Below, piece after piece: positions 24,117 through 31,424 of a DNA stretch of 53,288 nucleotides; position 1 is the first letter of the stretch, and the number at the start of each line of letters is the position of its first letter. The stretch covers positions 1 through 53,288 of the IMG/VR virus record IMGVR_UViG_3300037507_002397, one strand, 5' to 3'. This DNA comes from a virus. Both the position numbers and the translations under genes were made by a program. The notes beneath the pieces are model-generated. The model saw only the letters and a program-made list of their open reading frames with translations. It did no database searches and was not told the DNA's origin.

Positions 24117-25923
24117 ACTCTCGCTCCATGACTGCTTCCAGTTCTGCGGTCCAGCTTTTATCCTTGCAGGACTTCAACCAGGAAAGCCGTTCCATCCTCG
24201 AGGAGTGCGGCACATTCATCTTCAGCGCGCGGTCAATCCAGAAATCCTTGCGCGTCCCACGGGCCATCAGCGCGCACAGCATCAGGACGTGCGCGGGATC
24301 ACCCTCGCCAAAGAATGCGAGCTGCGGAAGGACCGCGCCGTCCTGCTTGACTTGGATCCAGTGTGCAGGCCCGTACTGATAGCCTGCGCCGTACGCGAGC
24401 GGCTCGTGGGAATTCAGCAGAGCGTCTGCCATCTTTTCGATTGAGGGCGGCGGTGCTGTGGTCCCCTTGCCGATTTGAAGTTGCAGCGAATAGGCCCCAA
24501 TTGCAAGGAGAACGCTGTGAAATGTCTTGGTTCCTTGTCCGCCGGCCGGAAACGCTCCACCTGTGTTTTCGTCACAATGCGAGATGCCTGATTTCGTTTG
24601 GTGTATCAGTATCGCGCGCAGCATATTCTCCGACCACTCCTGCCAGACTTTCGGGCGCTGAAAGTATTTCATCACGCACGCGCCGAGGTATGCCATCCAT
24701 GCGGCCTGTCGGTCGAGACGATGATGACCTTGACCCGGTGGATCTTGCAGCACGCGCGCGAGCGAGTTTGCAACCCACTCGCCAGGATAAGATGGCTTGA
24801 CGAGCTCATCCGTACGGTCGCTCCACTGCTGATATCGAGCGTCCTCGGCCATCATCAGCAGATCGAAGCGCGCGCACATGGCCGCGGGATGCCGGCCGCC
24901 GTATTCGATCACGGGGATCGTATGCCGCAAAACACGGATGATGTGCGCGAGATCGTTGGGACGGTAGGACCAGAGGAGATCCTCGTATTCCGGCCGGCGC
25001 GATGGAGCGTTGAAGACAGGATATCGACGCTTTTCGTAGCTGCCCTCGAGGAAGCACATCAACTCGACTTCCGAAGAGCGATCCGGCTGTCCTTTCATAA
25101 GGTCACGGCCGGGAGGCTTGTTCCATGCGTACAGACTGATCGGCTCTCCGGTTTCTGCGTCGATGGCGTCGCAAAATTGTCGGTGCATATTCGCTCGATG
25201 CAAGAGCGAGTGCATCCAGACCGCCTCTGGCACCCGATCGTATCCATGGCACGGGTCGATGCCAAAGCCGCCGTGCGCGTAGCCGTTAGGGTAGCCCTCG
25301 ACTGAGTACGGGCCGGCCAGCTTGTACTCGTGCGCGATGTTTTCCGCCGAGTTTTGGTACTTCTCGCCCATGCCGCTGTCCACGATTCGAATCCCAGCGA
25401 CGATGTTACCGTAGCGGATCGCGGCGTCCCGCTTGTCCAAATCGGGTTGGAGTGAGTTCGTTGGGCCGTAGCCGTTTTTGATCAAGATGGGATCTATCTT
25501 GAGGTGCAGCGCTTTGATGATTTCCTGCGGCGGGTCAAGGTCCCTAGTCTTTGAGTGAAAATAGAACGGAACTTGCAGCGTGCCGCGCGGACGAAACAAA
25601 AACGGAGTCCGCTTGAACTTTGGCGGCAACAACAATTTGACCGCCAGAGGCTTGGCCCGTGAGTCAAACGGTTGAGCTGTGACTTCCAGCTTTTCTGCAT
25701 ACACCGTCCCGCAGAAGCCCGAGCCGTCACGATTTATCACTCCATTAGTGAACCGCAGGATGCCATATGTCCACTCGCCGTATTTCGCCGCGAAGACATG
25801 TACTCCGATCGTGCCGCGATCGCCGCTTTTTAGTCGTGTCCAATGACGCGCAGGTCTCGTGAGATCGACACGGCCGATGCTGCTGGGCTTGTCGTGATGC
25901 GTGAGAGTTATCACAAGGATCAT
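24109..25923 (-). CDS. Large protein of unknown function (604 residues)
   Basis: This large gene lies between the RuvC-like resolvase and the pre-terminase small genes, preceded by AAGGTGAAACATG. The amino third is beta-rich (LKSGDRGTIGVHVF, WTYGILRFTNG, GTLQVPFYFH). The carboxyl two thirds are helical and rich in His and Trp (DPCHGYDRVPEAVWMHSLLHRANMH, AWMAYLGACVMKY, HWIQVKQDG), compatible with an alpha/alpha-toroid fold as in some glycosidases and polysaccharide lyases. That fold guess is weak. No signal peptide or membrane segment is visible. It could be a virion or morphogenesis enzyme. I do not recognise the family. Confidence 0.85.
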   Translation of the reverse strand: MILVITLTHHDKPSSIGRVDLTRPARHWTRLKSGDRGTIGVHVFAAKYGEWTYGILRFTNGVINRDGSGFCGTVYAEKLEVTAQPFDSRAKPLAVKLLLPPKFKRTPFLFRPRGTLQVPFYFHSKTRDLDPPQEIIKALHLKIDPILIKNGYGPTNSLQPDLDKRDAAIRYGNIVAGIRIVDSGMGEKYQNSAENIAHEYKLAGPYSVEGYPNGYAHGGFGIDPCHGYDRVPEAVWMHSLLHRANMHRQFCDAIDAETGEPISLYAWNKPPGRDLMKGQPDRSSEVELMCFLEGSYEKRRYPVFNAPSRRPEYEDLLWSYRPNDLAHIIRVLRHTIPVIEYGGRHPAAMCARFDLLMMAEDARYQQWSDRTDELVKPSYPGEWVANSLARVLQDPPGQGHHRLDRQAAWMAYLGACVMKYFQRPKVWQEWSENMLRAILIHQTKSGISHCDENTGGAFPAGGQGTKTFHSVLLAIGAYSLQLQIGKGTTAPPPSIEKMADALLNSHEPLAYGAGYQYGPAHWIQVKQDGAVLPQLAFFGEGDPAHVLMLCALMARGTRKDFWIDRALKMNVPHSSRMERLSWLKSCKDKSWTAELEAVMERECV

Positions 25924-25942
25924 GTTTCACCTTGCGCTCATC

Positions 25943-26458
25943 CTATCTTCGTCCTGTGATTCTTCGTCCGTATTCGGCCAAAAGAATTGCATCAGAAATC
26001 CCGTCGTCATCTTTTCGGCTGCGCTCGGTTCGGCGAAGGCTGACCTCCGGAAAGAGCCGCTTGGCAGCTATTATGCTTCGCTGCTTGGTGTCATCACCCT
26101 GCGTCCCCTCGAGCATCTGGGCTTGCCAGACGCGTGGAAGAACTAGCTGGTATGGTATGGCTAAGGCTACCGCCATCGACTCGAAGACGGCGAGTGAGCG
26201 GCCGCGGTTGTAGTTGGCGATCGTTCCGCCCTTCTCCAAGGGCATGGGCTGTTGGCGTTCAATAGTCAGCAGCAGCCTCCCCGTGCCAGCCTGTTCCTTC
26301 CACCTGCTAAGGTGGTTGGCAATCAGGTGCAGGTCATATTGGTCCCGCCCTTTTGGCGCAGTCAAGATCGGCGTGGGCACGATCTCGGCCCGATTTCCAT
26401 GAGCTCGCAATGCCACCATCGCCCCGTGCAGTCCCGGATCAACGCCCAGAAAGATCAT
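25943..26458 (-). CDS. RuvC-like Holliday junction resolvase
   Basis: The 171-residue protein has the RNase H/RuvC layout: first strand with Asp7 (LGVDPGLHGAM), Glu67 in LLLTIERQQ, and the terminal acidic motif KDDDGISDAILLAEYG (Asp150-152, Asp156). It should resolve branched DNA formed during recombination-dependent replication or clear junctions before packaging. It belongs to the replication block and overlaps the helicase-loader gene end by four bases. It is about the size of bacterial RuvC. Confidence 0.88.
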   Translation of the reverse strand: MIFLGVDPGLHGAMVALRAHGNRAEIVPTPILTAPKGRDQYDLHLIANHLSRWKEQAGTGRLLLTIERQQPMPLEKGGTIANYNRGRSLAVFESMAVALAIPYQLVLPRVWQAQMLEGTQGDDTKQRSIIAAKRLFPEVSLRRTERSRKDDDGISDAILLAEYGRRITGRR

Positions 26459-26985
26459 CGTCCTGCCTTTTCAGCGATCAGCGGCCTAGGCTCTCCGCCG
26501 CGCTGATCGCCGCCGGCAAGCTCGAGCAGGTGCTGAGCCTGAAGCTGGATCTGCTGCTGGCCCGCTTTAGCGACCGCGGCTAGGTAGTACCGCTCGAACT
26601 GGGCGCGGATCGTTGGCATTTGTTCCGTCAACCAGTTTGGGTCTTGCCACCCGACAGCCTCGGCCGCGCGTTTAACGGCGGGAGAAGACCAGCGGGGATC
26701 GTGCCGCCGGTCGTGCCTGTTGCGGTACATCTCTGCCCATGCCTCCGCGGCGGTCATCTGCTCGTCGTCGCCAGCTTGCTGCGCCAGCTTGCGGAGCCTC
26801 GCCGGCACGGGCCAGGCGGTCTCGCTCGCCAAATAGGCAATCGTAGCTTTCTCCAATTCAGCGCGCGGGAGGTCTTTAAGCACGTCCCAATAAACTTGGA
26901 CGGTTGCGGCGCTGACCTGAAATCCGGGGAAACCTGCGGAGAGCCTGCCCATGACGGAAGATGCGAACCAGGGGGGAGCTTTCAT
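26455..26985 (-). CDS. Helicase loader-like protein (G39P-type)
   Basis: The 176-residue product starts with a helical domain on the pattern ATVQVYWDVLKDLPRAELEKA, then YLASETAWPVPARLRKLAQQAG. This matches the amino domain of the SPP1 G39P helicase-loader/inhibitor family. The carboxyl part is long-helical and Gln-rich. The gene follows the DUF1376-type replication gene, as in other phages where initiator and loader are paired, and is coupled to it by ATGA overlap. It would deliver the host replicative helicase to the phage origin. Confidence 0.7.
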   Translation of the reverse strand: MKAPPWFASSVMGRLSAGFPGFQVSAATVQVYWDVLKDLPRAELEKATIAYLASETAWPVPARLRKLAQQAGDDEQMTAAEAWAEMYRNRHDRRHDPRWSSPAVKRAAEAVGWQDPNWLTEQMPTIRAQFERYYLAAVAKAGQQQIQLQAQHLLELAGGDQRGGEPRPLIAEKAGR

Positions 26986-27995
26986 TGGTCTGTATTTTCC
27001 TTGGATTTTGTAGCAATTGCTTCCTCAGCCGCGAATCGGTCGAGGTCTTCCTGAGTGTATGTCCCGTAATATTCCCGGATGCCCGCAAAGCCTTTCGGCT
27101 CGTTAGCGATTTGAGAGGTCGCTGGCATAGGGGCGAGCTGGTTCCACCGACTTCGCAGGAAGGGCAGGCTTGCATTCTGTTGCAGGAAGGTATCCCTGCT
27201 CAAGAGCAACCGTCTGGCGCGATCCAGCGTCAAGGCAGGCGTGTTTCCGGGGAAGCCAAGAATCGTGGAGACCGCGGCGCCGTCTTTTGGCTCAATTTGG
27301 TAGGGGGTTCCCCGGATTTCCAGCCAGAGCTTGCACCAGCCGTCGATGACCTCGGCGTGTGGACCCGTGGCGGGCTTTCGTTTTCGCGTGCCCCCCCTGG
27401 GGGGTAGGGGGGTACTTTCTTCACCTAGCGTGGCTTGTGGTTGTGGCTTGTGGTCTGTGGTTGTGGTTGTGGTGTGCCCTATGATAGGTCTATGATAGAG
27501 CGTTTCAGGATCTATGATAGACCTATCATAGGCCTGTGATAGGTCTATCATAGAGCTATCAATAGAGCCTTTGGGGCTGTCTTGTTTCGGTGGATTTTGT
27601 CCGCTGGCAGGATGTTCCTTTTCCTTTTCCTGCTGCTTCTTTGCCCTCGCTGCGGCCAGGATCTCGGCGCGCTCGGCCGACCGTTCAGTCATGTATTGCC
27701 GCTCGCGCTCAAGCCTTTGGTTGGCAAGTTGGCCCGGAGTATCCGTAGCGCGGAACTTTTCTCCGACGATGCGCCAGATGCGCTCGAAGTCTTCACGCGG
27801 CATATGGCAGATGCGCGAGAGTCTGTCTAGATCATCTGGTATGCCGCGCTCGATCCATTGGTGGCACAGCAGCGTGATGTACACGCCACGCTCCTCCATT
27901 GACATCATCACAACCGCGGAGTCCGCCAGGAAGTCCGCCGGATAAAACTGGAATGCCGGCACATGATGATCGGCTCGGCCGTTGCGCTTTTTCAT
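26982..27995 (-). CDS. DUF1376-type replication initiator-like protein
   Basis: Residues about 12-100 match DUF1376 (VPAFQFYPADFLAD, MSMEERGVYITLLCHQW, IWRIVGEKF), a domain common in phage replication proteins. Residues 140-200 are a low-complexity Asp/Ser/Thr/His linker encoded by the iteron and GT-rich DNA. The carboxyl domain (VIDGWCKLWLEIRG) may be a second DNA-binding module. A strong GGGGAGG precedes ATG 27995. A replication gene carrying origin repeats in its own middle, followed by a helicase loader, parallels lambda O and P. The protein would bind the internal iterons. Confidence 0.75.
   Translation of the reverse strand: MKKRNGRADHHVPAFQFYPADFLADSAVVMMSMEERGVYITLLCHQWIERGIPDDLDRLSRICHMPREDFERIWRIVGEKFRATDTPGQLANQRLERERQYMTERSAERAEILAAARAKKQQEKEKEHPASGQNPPKQDSPKGSIDSSMIDLSQAYDRSIIDPETLYHRPIIGHTTTTTTDHKPQPQATLGEESTPLPPRGGTRKRKPATGPHAEVIDGWCKLWLEIRGTPYQIEPKDGAAVSTILGFPGNTPALTLDRARRLLLSRDTFLQQNASLPFLRSRWNQLAPMPATSQIANEPKGFAGIREYYGTYTQEDLDRFAAEEAIATKSKENTDQ
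27480..27563. other. Iteron cluster inside the replication gene: putative origin
   Basis: Seven copies of an 8-base unit occur in 84 bases. TATGATAG lies at 27480, 27491 and 27513, with the variant TGTGATAG at 27535. The inverted form CTATCATA lies at 27523 and 27545, with variant CTATCAAT at 27556. Adjacent bases 27430-27478 are a GT-repeat tract. The arrangement of short repeats within an initiator gene resembles lambdoid origins. Origin function is inferred. Confidence 0.65.
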
Positions 27996-28044
27996 GTCCT
28001 CCCCTTCAAAATTGCGGGTCTCTCCCCGCCGTCAAGCCTGCTCC

Positions 28045-28067
28045 AAAATCCGCCGGGCTTTCGGCGG
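28045..28067 (-). terminator. Rho-independent-like terminator before the replication gene
   Basis: On the minus strand a six-pair CCGCCG/CGGCGG stem (28062-28067 with 28050-28055) with a six-base loop is followed by ATTTT (28049-28045). It lies in the 98-base gap after the XRE-like gene and before the replication gene, so it could separate early control genes from the replication block or be an antitermination point. Confidence 0.6.
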
Positions 28068-28093
28068 TGGCGACGCACCCGAGGAGGTGGCCT

Positions 28094-28501
28094 CTAGGTT
28101 TGATCCGAGGGGAGCGAATCAGCGTTGCCAGAGTCCGAAAGAATAGCCGCGCCGCCCCCAGCCAGCAGCGCGGTCTCGGTAATTTCAAGTGCCTGTGCCA
28201 GTTGTGGGAGCAGCGCGGCCGGCACTCCGCCTCCCTCGTCGTAGCCGTACAGAGTCGTCCGCTTGATGGTCACGCCGCGCTCGGCTAGGTACTCACGGAG
28301 TCCGATGACGGACAAGCCGAGTTCCTGTCGGCGCACGCGTATCCCGGGCATCCTCACGCTGTCTTTGTTTATCGCGCCCGGAGGTCGTCCGCGGCGTTTT
28401 GGTTTGTCTACATTGTCAATTCCCTGTTCCATCTTATTCAGCGCTTGTGAGATTGCCTCTATTATCTTCTGTTTGGATGATTCTGTTTTTTCACTCGTCA
28501 T
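28094..28501 (-). CDS. XRE-like DNA-binding regulator with AT-hook
   Basis: Start set at ATG 28501 (TTG 28534 is possible upstream). The product of about 135 residues has a charged helical start, an AT-hook-like PKRRGRPPG near residue 37, then a helix-turn-helix region: RVRRQELGLSVIGLREYLAERGVTIKR with TTLYGYDEGG, followed by ALLPQLAQALEI. The pattern fits an XRE/Cro-type fold. It is the only clear repressor-like gene and may bind the operator cluster at 31231-31352. No lysogeny module accompanies it. Confidence 0.75.
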   Translation of the reverse strand: MTSEKTESSKQKIIEAISQALNKMEQGIDNVDKPKRRGRPPGAINKDSVRMPGIRVRRQELGLSVIGLREYLAERGVTIKRTTLYGYDEGGGVPAALLPQLAQALEITETALLAGGGAAILSDSGNADSLPSDQT

Positions 28502-28553
28502 AGTGTCTAGTCTTTTGTCGCCATTGGCGCTCAAGGTAGTCGTCGTAGCTCAT
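28491..28553 (-). CDS. Possible 20-residue coupling reading frame
   Basis: An ATG overlaps the stop of the coiled-coil gene (ATGA), preceded by GGAGGAGG, the best Shine-Dalgarno of the area. The frame MSYDDYLERQWRQKTRHYDE ends 11 bases past the ATG of the XRE-like gene, which has no ribosome site of its own. It may serve to pass ribosomes to the regulator rather than make a functional peptide. Confidence 0.4.
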   Translation of the reverse strand: MSYDDYLERQWRQKTRHYDE

Positions 28554-29245
28554 CGCCAGAACCTCCTCCAAAATCCAAGCCTACGGTTCTGCTGGAATTC
28601 ATTGAACAATTGTTCGTGCTGGGCAAGCCTATTTTCGAACTGGGCAAGCCTATTTTTGAACAATTGTTCTTGCTGAACAAGCATCTCTTCAAACTGCTGC
28701 TTGTACTTGTCCAACTCGGCCCGCAAGTCATCATGCTGCGCGGACAGCTTTTTGGATTGGGCCAGTGAGGCCGATGTTTCTTGCACAATCTGCTCGGTGC
28801 GCTTTTCTTCCTGCCTTGCATTGCCGGATTTGCCAAGAGTATCAAACCCCAGTTCTGGGGCCACTCGAATAACCCTGCCTTCGCTGCGGATTGCCACTCC
28901 ATCGCCGTCGACCTTGATAGAGAAAGCGTTGCGCCTGATGCGATCAGCGACGCCCTCGTTGTTTTGGTTGTCAATGAAGGCCATGCCGACCAAGTTCTTC
29001 TTAGATCTTGAATCCATCAGTTCTTCAAGGTCAATCACTTTCTCCTGGTTCCAGTTGAGTAACTCGCTTACAGAGCCGTCTGGACGACGTTTTCTGTTTA
29101 GTAAAAGCGTTTTGGGAAAGTGCTCCCTTTTACGATCGGAAATGTATTCCCAGCTATTGGCATCCCTGAGCTGATTGTTGCGGGACTGATATGCACTCCT
29201 TTCGCTGTTTAGGTATGCGAGTGTGACAACTGTTGCGGTTTTCAT
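28550..29245 (-). CDS. Hypothetical protein with carboxyl-terminal coiled-coil
   Basis: The 231-residue product has a mixed amino half, with a WEYISDRKREHFPKTLLLNR segment and a VDGDGVAIRSEGRVIRV strand pair, and a long coiled-coil from about residue 145. The coil contains a repeated NRLAQ(F/H)E / EQLF(K/N) unit. DNA of the coil carries two perfect GAACAATTGTTC palindromes. It ends in a basic aromatic tail (GFWRRFWR). The leader has AGAAAGGCAAGCCATG. Function unknown; it lies with the control genes. Confidence 0.8.
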   Translation of the reverse strand: MKTATVVTLAYLNSERSAYQSRNNQLRDANSWEYISDRKREHFPKTLLLNRKRRPDGSVSELLNWNQEKVIDLEELMDSRSKKNLVGMAFIDNQNNEGVADRIRRNAFSIKVDGDGVAIRSEGRVIRVAPELGFDTLGKSGNARQEEKRTEQIVQETSASLAQSKKLSAQHDDLRAELDKYKQQFEEMLVQQEQLFKNRLAQFENRLAQHEQLFNEFQQNRRLGFWRRFWR

Positions 29246-29289
29246 GGCTTGCCTTTCTTGTTCTAAGTTTTGCGGGATCTGTTGTTGTT

Positions 29290-29991
29290 TTAAAACGTGC
29301 GCGCAATGCGCTCGTTGATCTTTTGAAAATCTTGTGAAACCCAGGGAGCGCCCGTGCGCTTGGGATAGGTTGCCCGGTTGCTGTTGAAACGAACAGCCAA
29401 CGCCGTCGCCCCGTTCGCGAGCTTGCGCGCGGTCAAGACGCGGCGGCGCTTCTTGAGAGCCGTGATGCGCGTGCGGATCTCATCGCGGATCGCGCGGTGC
29501 TCCTCGGCAGCGTTGCGAATCGCGGCTTGAATGTCGGGGTAATGCTTGATCCAGTATTCCTGGAGCCAATGCTCCGCGTATACGGCGGCGGGCGGCGGGC
29601 CGTCCTCCAGCGCACCACTCAGGTCGCCTGACATCCGGCTAGTTAGGTTTTGCGCGTCATGCATATCCCGCCCCAGAACCGCGCAAGCGAGGAAGGCATT
29701 CTTGAACTCCACTTCGATCCGCTTGCGCTCTTCCTCGAGAAGAGCGTCTACGGCCTGTTGTTCTTCGCAGGCGGCGTTCCACTCGGCAAAAGCCGCCCTG
29801 ATCTCGCAGAAGACGGGTTGCTCGATAGGGCACTCCTCGAGGTGCTTTCCGTCCGCGGCGAGGCGCCAGCCGTAAGGAACGCGCCCCGTCCGCAAACCTT
29901 GCTTGCGCTTATGCGCGAGCGCCGCTTTCGTGCGCGTCGAGATGTACTCTCGATATTCTCGCCGTGCGCTTTCCGATAGTTGATGACTCAT
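29290..29991 (-). CDS. Serine-recombinase-like fragment without catalytic domain
   Basis: Start at ATG 29991 overlapping the previous stop (ATGA), giving 233 residues. The opening (TRTKAALAHKRKQGLRTGRVPYGWRLAADGKHLEE) closely follows the first part of the Recombinase domain of large serine integrases (AKRxxGxRxGxVPYG, then the zinc/helical region). The resolvase catalytic domain with its nucleophilic serine is absent both here and upstream. The rest is helical, with a basic carboxyl end (LKKRRRVLTARKLANGATALA) of HTH-like character. It may be a DNA-binding remnant that became a regulator. Confidence 0.7.
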   Translation of the reverse strand: MSHQLSESARREYREYISTRTKAALAHKRKQGLRTGRVPYGWRLAADGKHLEECPIEQPVFCEIRAAFAEWNAACEEQQAVDALLEEERKRIEVEFKNAFLACAVLGRDMHDAQNLTSRMSGDLSGALEDGPPPAAVYAEHWLQEYWIKHYPDIQAAIRNAAEEHRAIRDEIRTRITALKKRRRVLTARKLANGATALAVRFNSNRATYPKRTGAPWVSQDFQKINERIARTF

Positions 29992-30386
29992 CGCCGCGCT
30001 CCATTCGTGCGCCGGATCTCTCCTAGTTTTTCTTCGACGGCAAGACACTGCGCGAGTCGCTCACGATTGACGGCCGCGCGCCGTTGCTGGATCCAGTTTT
30101 CGTAGGTTGCCTCGCCGCCGAAGCACGCGCCGGGCGCGTGATCCCAGAGGAACGCGAGCAGCAGCCGAACGCTTGCAAGTCCGTCGAGTCCCATCGTTTC
30201 GACGCAAGCTGACAAATCGTTCCGCAGGATGGCACGCACGCATGGGTGGCTGGGCTCGATGCCGTTGGCAATGTACTCCAAGACCTGCTGCCTCCAGTCG
30301 GCATCTGCATCGCTGTACGGCTCGGCCTCGATCAGCGAGCGCACGCGCAGGAAGTCAACCGATCGGCCTTTGTCGAAATTATTCAC
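29988..30386 (-). CDS. Hypothetical early protein
   Basis: The 132-residue, mainly helical product (RQQVLEYIANGIEPSHPCVRAIL, SVRLLLAFLWDHAPG) overlaps both neighbours (ATGA). It lies in the first leftward early block. No family recognised. Confidence 0.7.
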   Translation of the reverse strand: MNNFDKGRSVDFLRVRSLIEAEPYSDADADWRQQVLEYIANGIEPSHPCVRAILRNDLSACVETMGLDGLASVRLLLAFLWDHAPGACFGGEATYENWIQQRRAAVNRERLAQCLAVEEKLGEIRRTNGARR

Positions 30387-30763
30387 GACGCGGCCTCCAT
30401 CTTGTAGCGGAGGAGCTCGACTCCGGGCCAGCCGTGCATCGGGATGCCGCGCGAGTCGAGGCCGAGCAGATCATTTCGCAAGTCGCGCGCATCGACGATG
30501 TAAGTTGCGTGCATGTCGTAGGCGAGCCAGCGGAGGATGTCGACCGAGTCTAGGATATCGGGGCCGTCGACGTGTTTAGTCGGCGAATTTTGATCTGCGG
30601 AGGCCATACTTTGTGCGAGCATGACCAGCTCATGCTGGTCGGCAGCCGGGAGGATGTAGGCCGGGCCGCTGTGCGGCGTCAGGACGACGAGCACCGGATA
30701 TTGCAGGCCGCTAATATCGACCGGGCGGCTACGTCGAGAGTGTGTGTTGTGAATTGTGATCAT
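30383..30763 (-). CDS. Hypothetical early protein
   Basis: The 126-residue product has two strands (YPVLVVLTPHSGPAYILP) and a helix-rich carboxyl part. The ATG is preceded by AGAAAGACACAAGCC, the recurrent leader motif of early genes, and the leader can fold into a GC-rich hairpin. No family recognised. Confidence 0.7.
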   Translation of the reverse strand: MITIHNTHSRRSRPVDISGLQYPVLVVLTPHSGPAYILPAADQHELVMLAQSMASADQNSPTKHVDGPDILDSVDILRWLAYDMHATYIVDARDLRNDLLGLDSRGIPMHGWPGVELLRYKMEAAS

Positions 30764-30768
30764 GGCTT

Positions 30769-30778
30769 GTGTCTTTCT
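30769..30778 (-). promoter_or_regulatory. AGAAAGACAC leader motif
   Basis: The motif lies five bases before the start of the gene at 30763. Similar motifs precede the genes at 31143 (31149-31158, AGAAAGACGC) and 29245 (29251-29258) on this strand, and those at 31425, 31773 and 34379 on the other. The AGAAAG part can pair with the extreme 3' end of 16S rRNA in many bacteria, but ACAC replaces the GGAGG core. Confidence 0.6.
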
Positions 30779-30839
30779 CTGGTTTCCCGTTTCGGCCGTC
30801 CGTCGGCCTCATCAGCGGCGCGGGTCAGCGCCGGACGGG

Positions 30840-30855
30840 GCGGCCCGAAGGCCGC
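30840..30855 (-). terminator. UUCG-type hairpin after first early gene
   Basis: A perfect six-pair stem GCGGCC/GGCCGC with, on the minus strand, a TTCG tetraloop follows the stop at 30862. There is no U run. It is more likely an RNA-stability or processing element than a full terminator. Confidence 0.45.
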
Positions 30856-30861
30856 TAGGCT

Positions 30862-31143
30862 TTATGCTGCGTGGATCTCGGCTGCGGTCTGGATCATCTC
30901 GCGGACGGCTGCGGTCTTGTATGCGGCGAGCGATTCGCTAACGCTTCTGAATTTGCGGCCCATACCCCGCCAAGCCTTCCAGCTAGAGTTTTTGACCACG
31001 ACTCGCACTTCGTTTTGCCAGCTTTCGGGGCCAGAAGAGATCTGCACATACGCGGAGTGATTGCCGCAGGCCAGATCCGCGTAGAGGATGCGGCGGCCTT
31101 CTTCGGGGGTCTGGGTGATCGTGTGGATAATCTGGACTTGCAT
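30862..31143 (-). CDS. First leftward early protein, hypothetical
   Basis: The 93-residue product is the promoter-proximal gene of the leftward unit. It has a beta-rich first half (VQIIHTITQT, RILYADLACGNHSAYVQI, NEVRVVVKNSSWKAW) and a helical end (SVSESLAAYKTAAVREMI). A TATAAT lies 56 bases upstream. The position suggests an early host-takeover or regulatory role; the sequence gives no family. Confidence 0.7.
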   Translation of the reverse strand: MQVQIIHTITQTPEEGRRILYADLACGNHSAYVQISSGPESWQNEVRVVVKNSSWKAWRGMGRKFRSVSESLAAYKTAAVREMIQTAAEIHAA

Positions 31144-31148
31144 GGCTC

Positions 31149-31158
31149 GCGTCTTTCT
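31149..31158 (-). promoter_or_regulatory. AGAAAGACGC leader motif
   Basis: Variant of the recurrent leader motif, five bases before the ATG of the first leftward gene and preceded on the transcript by a GGCCGC/GCGGCC hairpin at 31174-31190. Confidence 0.55.
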
Positions 31159-31198
31159 GTCTGGGTTTGTCTCGGCCGCCCTGCGCGGCCTGTCCCCT

Positions 31199-31204
31199 AT
31201 TATA
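31199..31204 (-). promoter_or_regulatory. Leftward early promoter -10 (TATAAT)
   Basis: A perfect TATAAT on the minus strand, in the divergent control region, 56 bases before the first leftward start. No good -35 is found 16-18 bases upstream, so it may need an activator or another sigma contact. It lies beside the half-site array. Confidence 0.6.
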
Positions 31205-31230
31205 CGCGGACCCGAGCATGGGGTATACCC

Positions 31231-31352
31231 GGAAAATGCTTTTCCCCGTCACCTTTTCCCTAAGTGTGGGAAAACGAAGGACTTGCGCTGTTCTGTCCCT
31301 GAAATGGGAAGGGGGTGGGCGAATTTTCCCGGAATCCCTCTAGCCTTTTCCC
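31231..31352. promoter_or_regulatory. Operator-like cluster of TTTTCCC half-sites in the divergent control region
   Basis: TTTTCCC occurs at 31240, 31254, 31324 and 31346, and GGGAAAA at 31268. These form two dyads: GGAAAA-TGC-TTTTCC (31231-31245) and TTTTCCC-N7-GGGAAAA (31254-31274). The 31324 and 31346 sites are 22 bases apart, about two helical turns. The region 31144-31424 otherwise has no gene. The rightward promoter is not obvious; TAGTAT at 31363-31368 is a candidate -10. Confidence 0.6.
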
Positions 31353-31406
31353 GGGACTGCCGTAGTATGGGTAGACCGCAGCGCGAGGTGCGCCGCGGGC
31401 AACCCC

Positions 31407-31420
31407 AAAAGAAAGACACG
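31407..31420 (+). promoter_or_regulatory. AGAAAGACACG leader motif of first rightward gene
   Basis: The motif AAAAGAAAGACACG lies four bases before ATG 31425. The same core is at 31758-31768 before ATG 31773, and as AGGAAAGACAC at 34367-34377 before the recT start. Confidence 0.6.
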
Positions 31421-31424
31421 ACAG

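Noticed and set aside
29290-29991. Functional integrase and a temperate life cycle
   Set aside because: The catalytic domain is missing, no attachment site pair is seen, and no complete integrase occurs in the window. The XRE-like gene alone is not enough to claim lysogeny.
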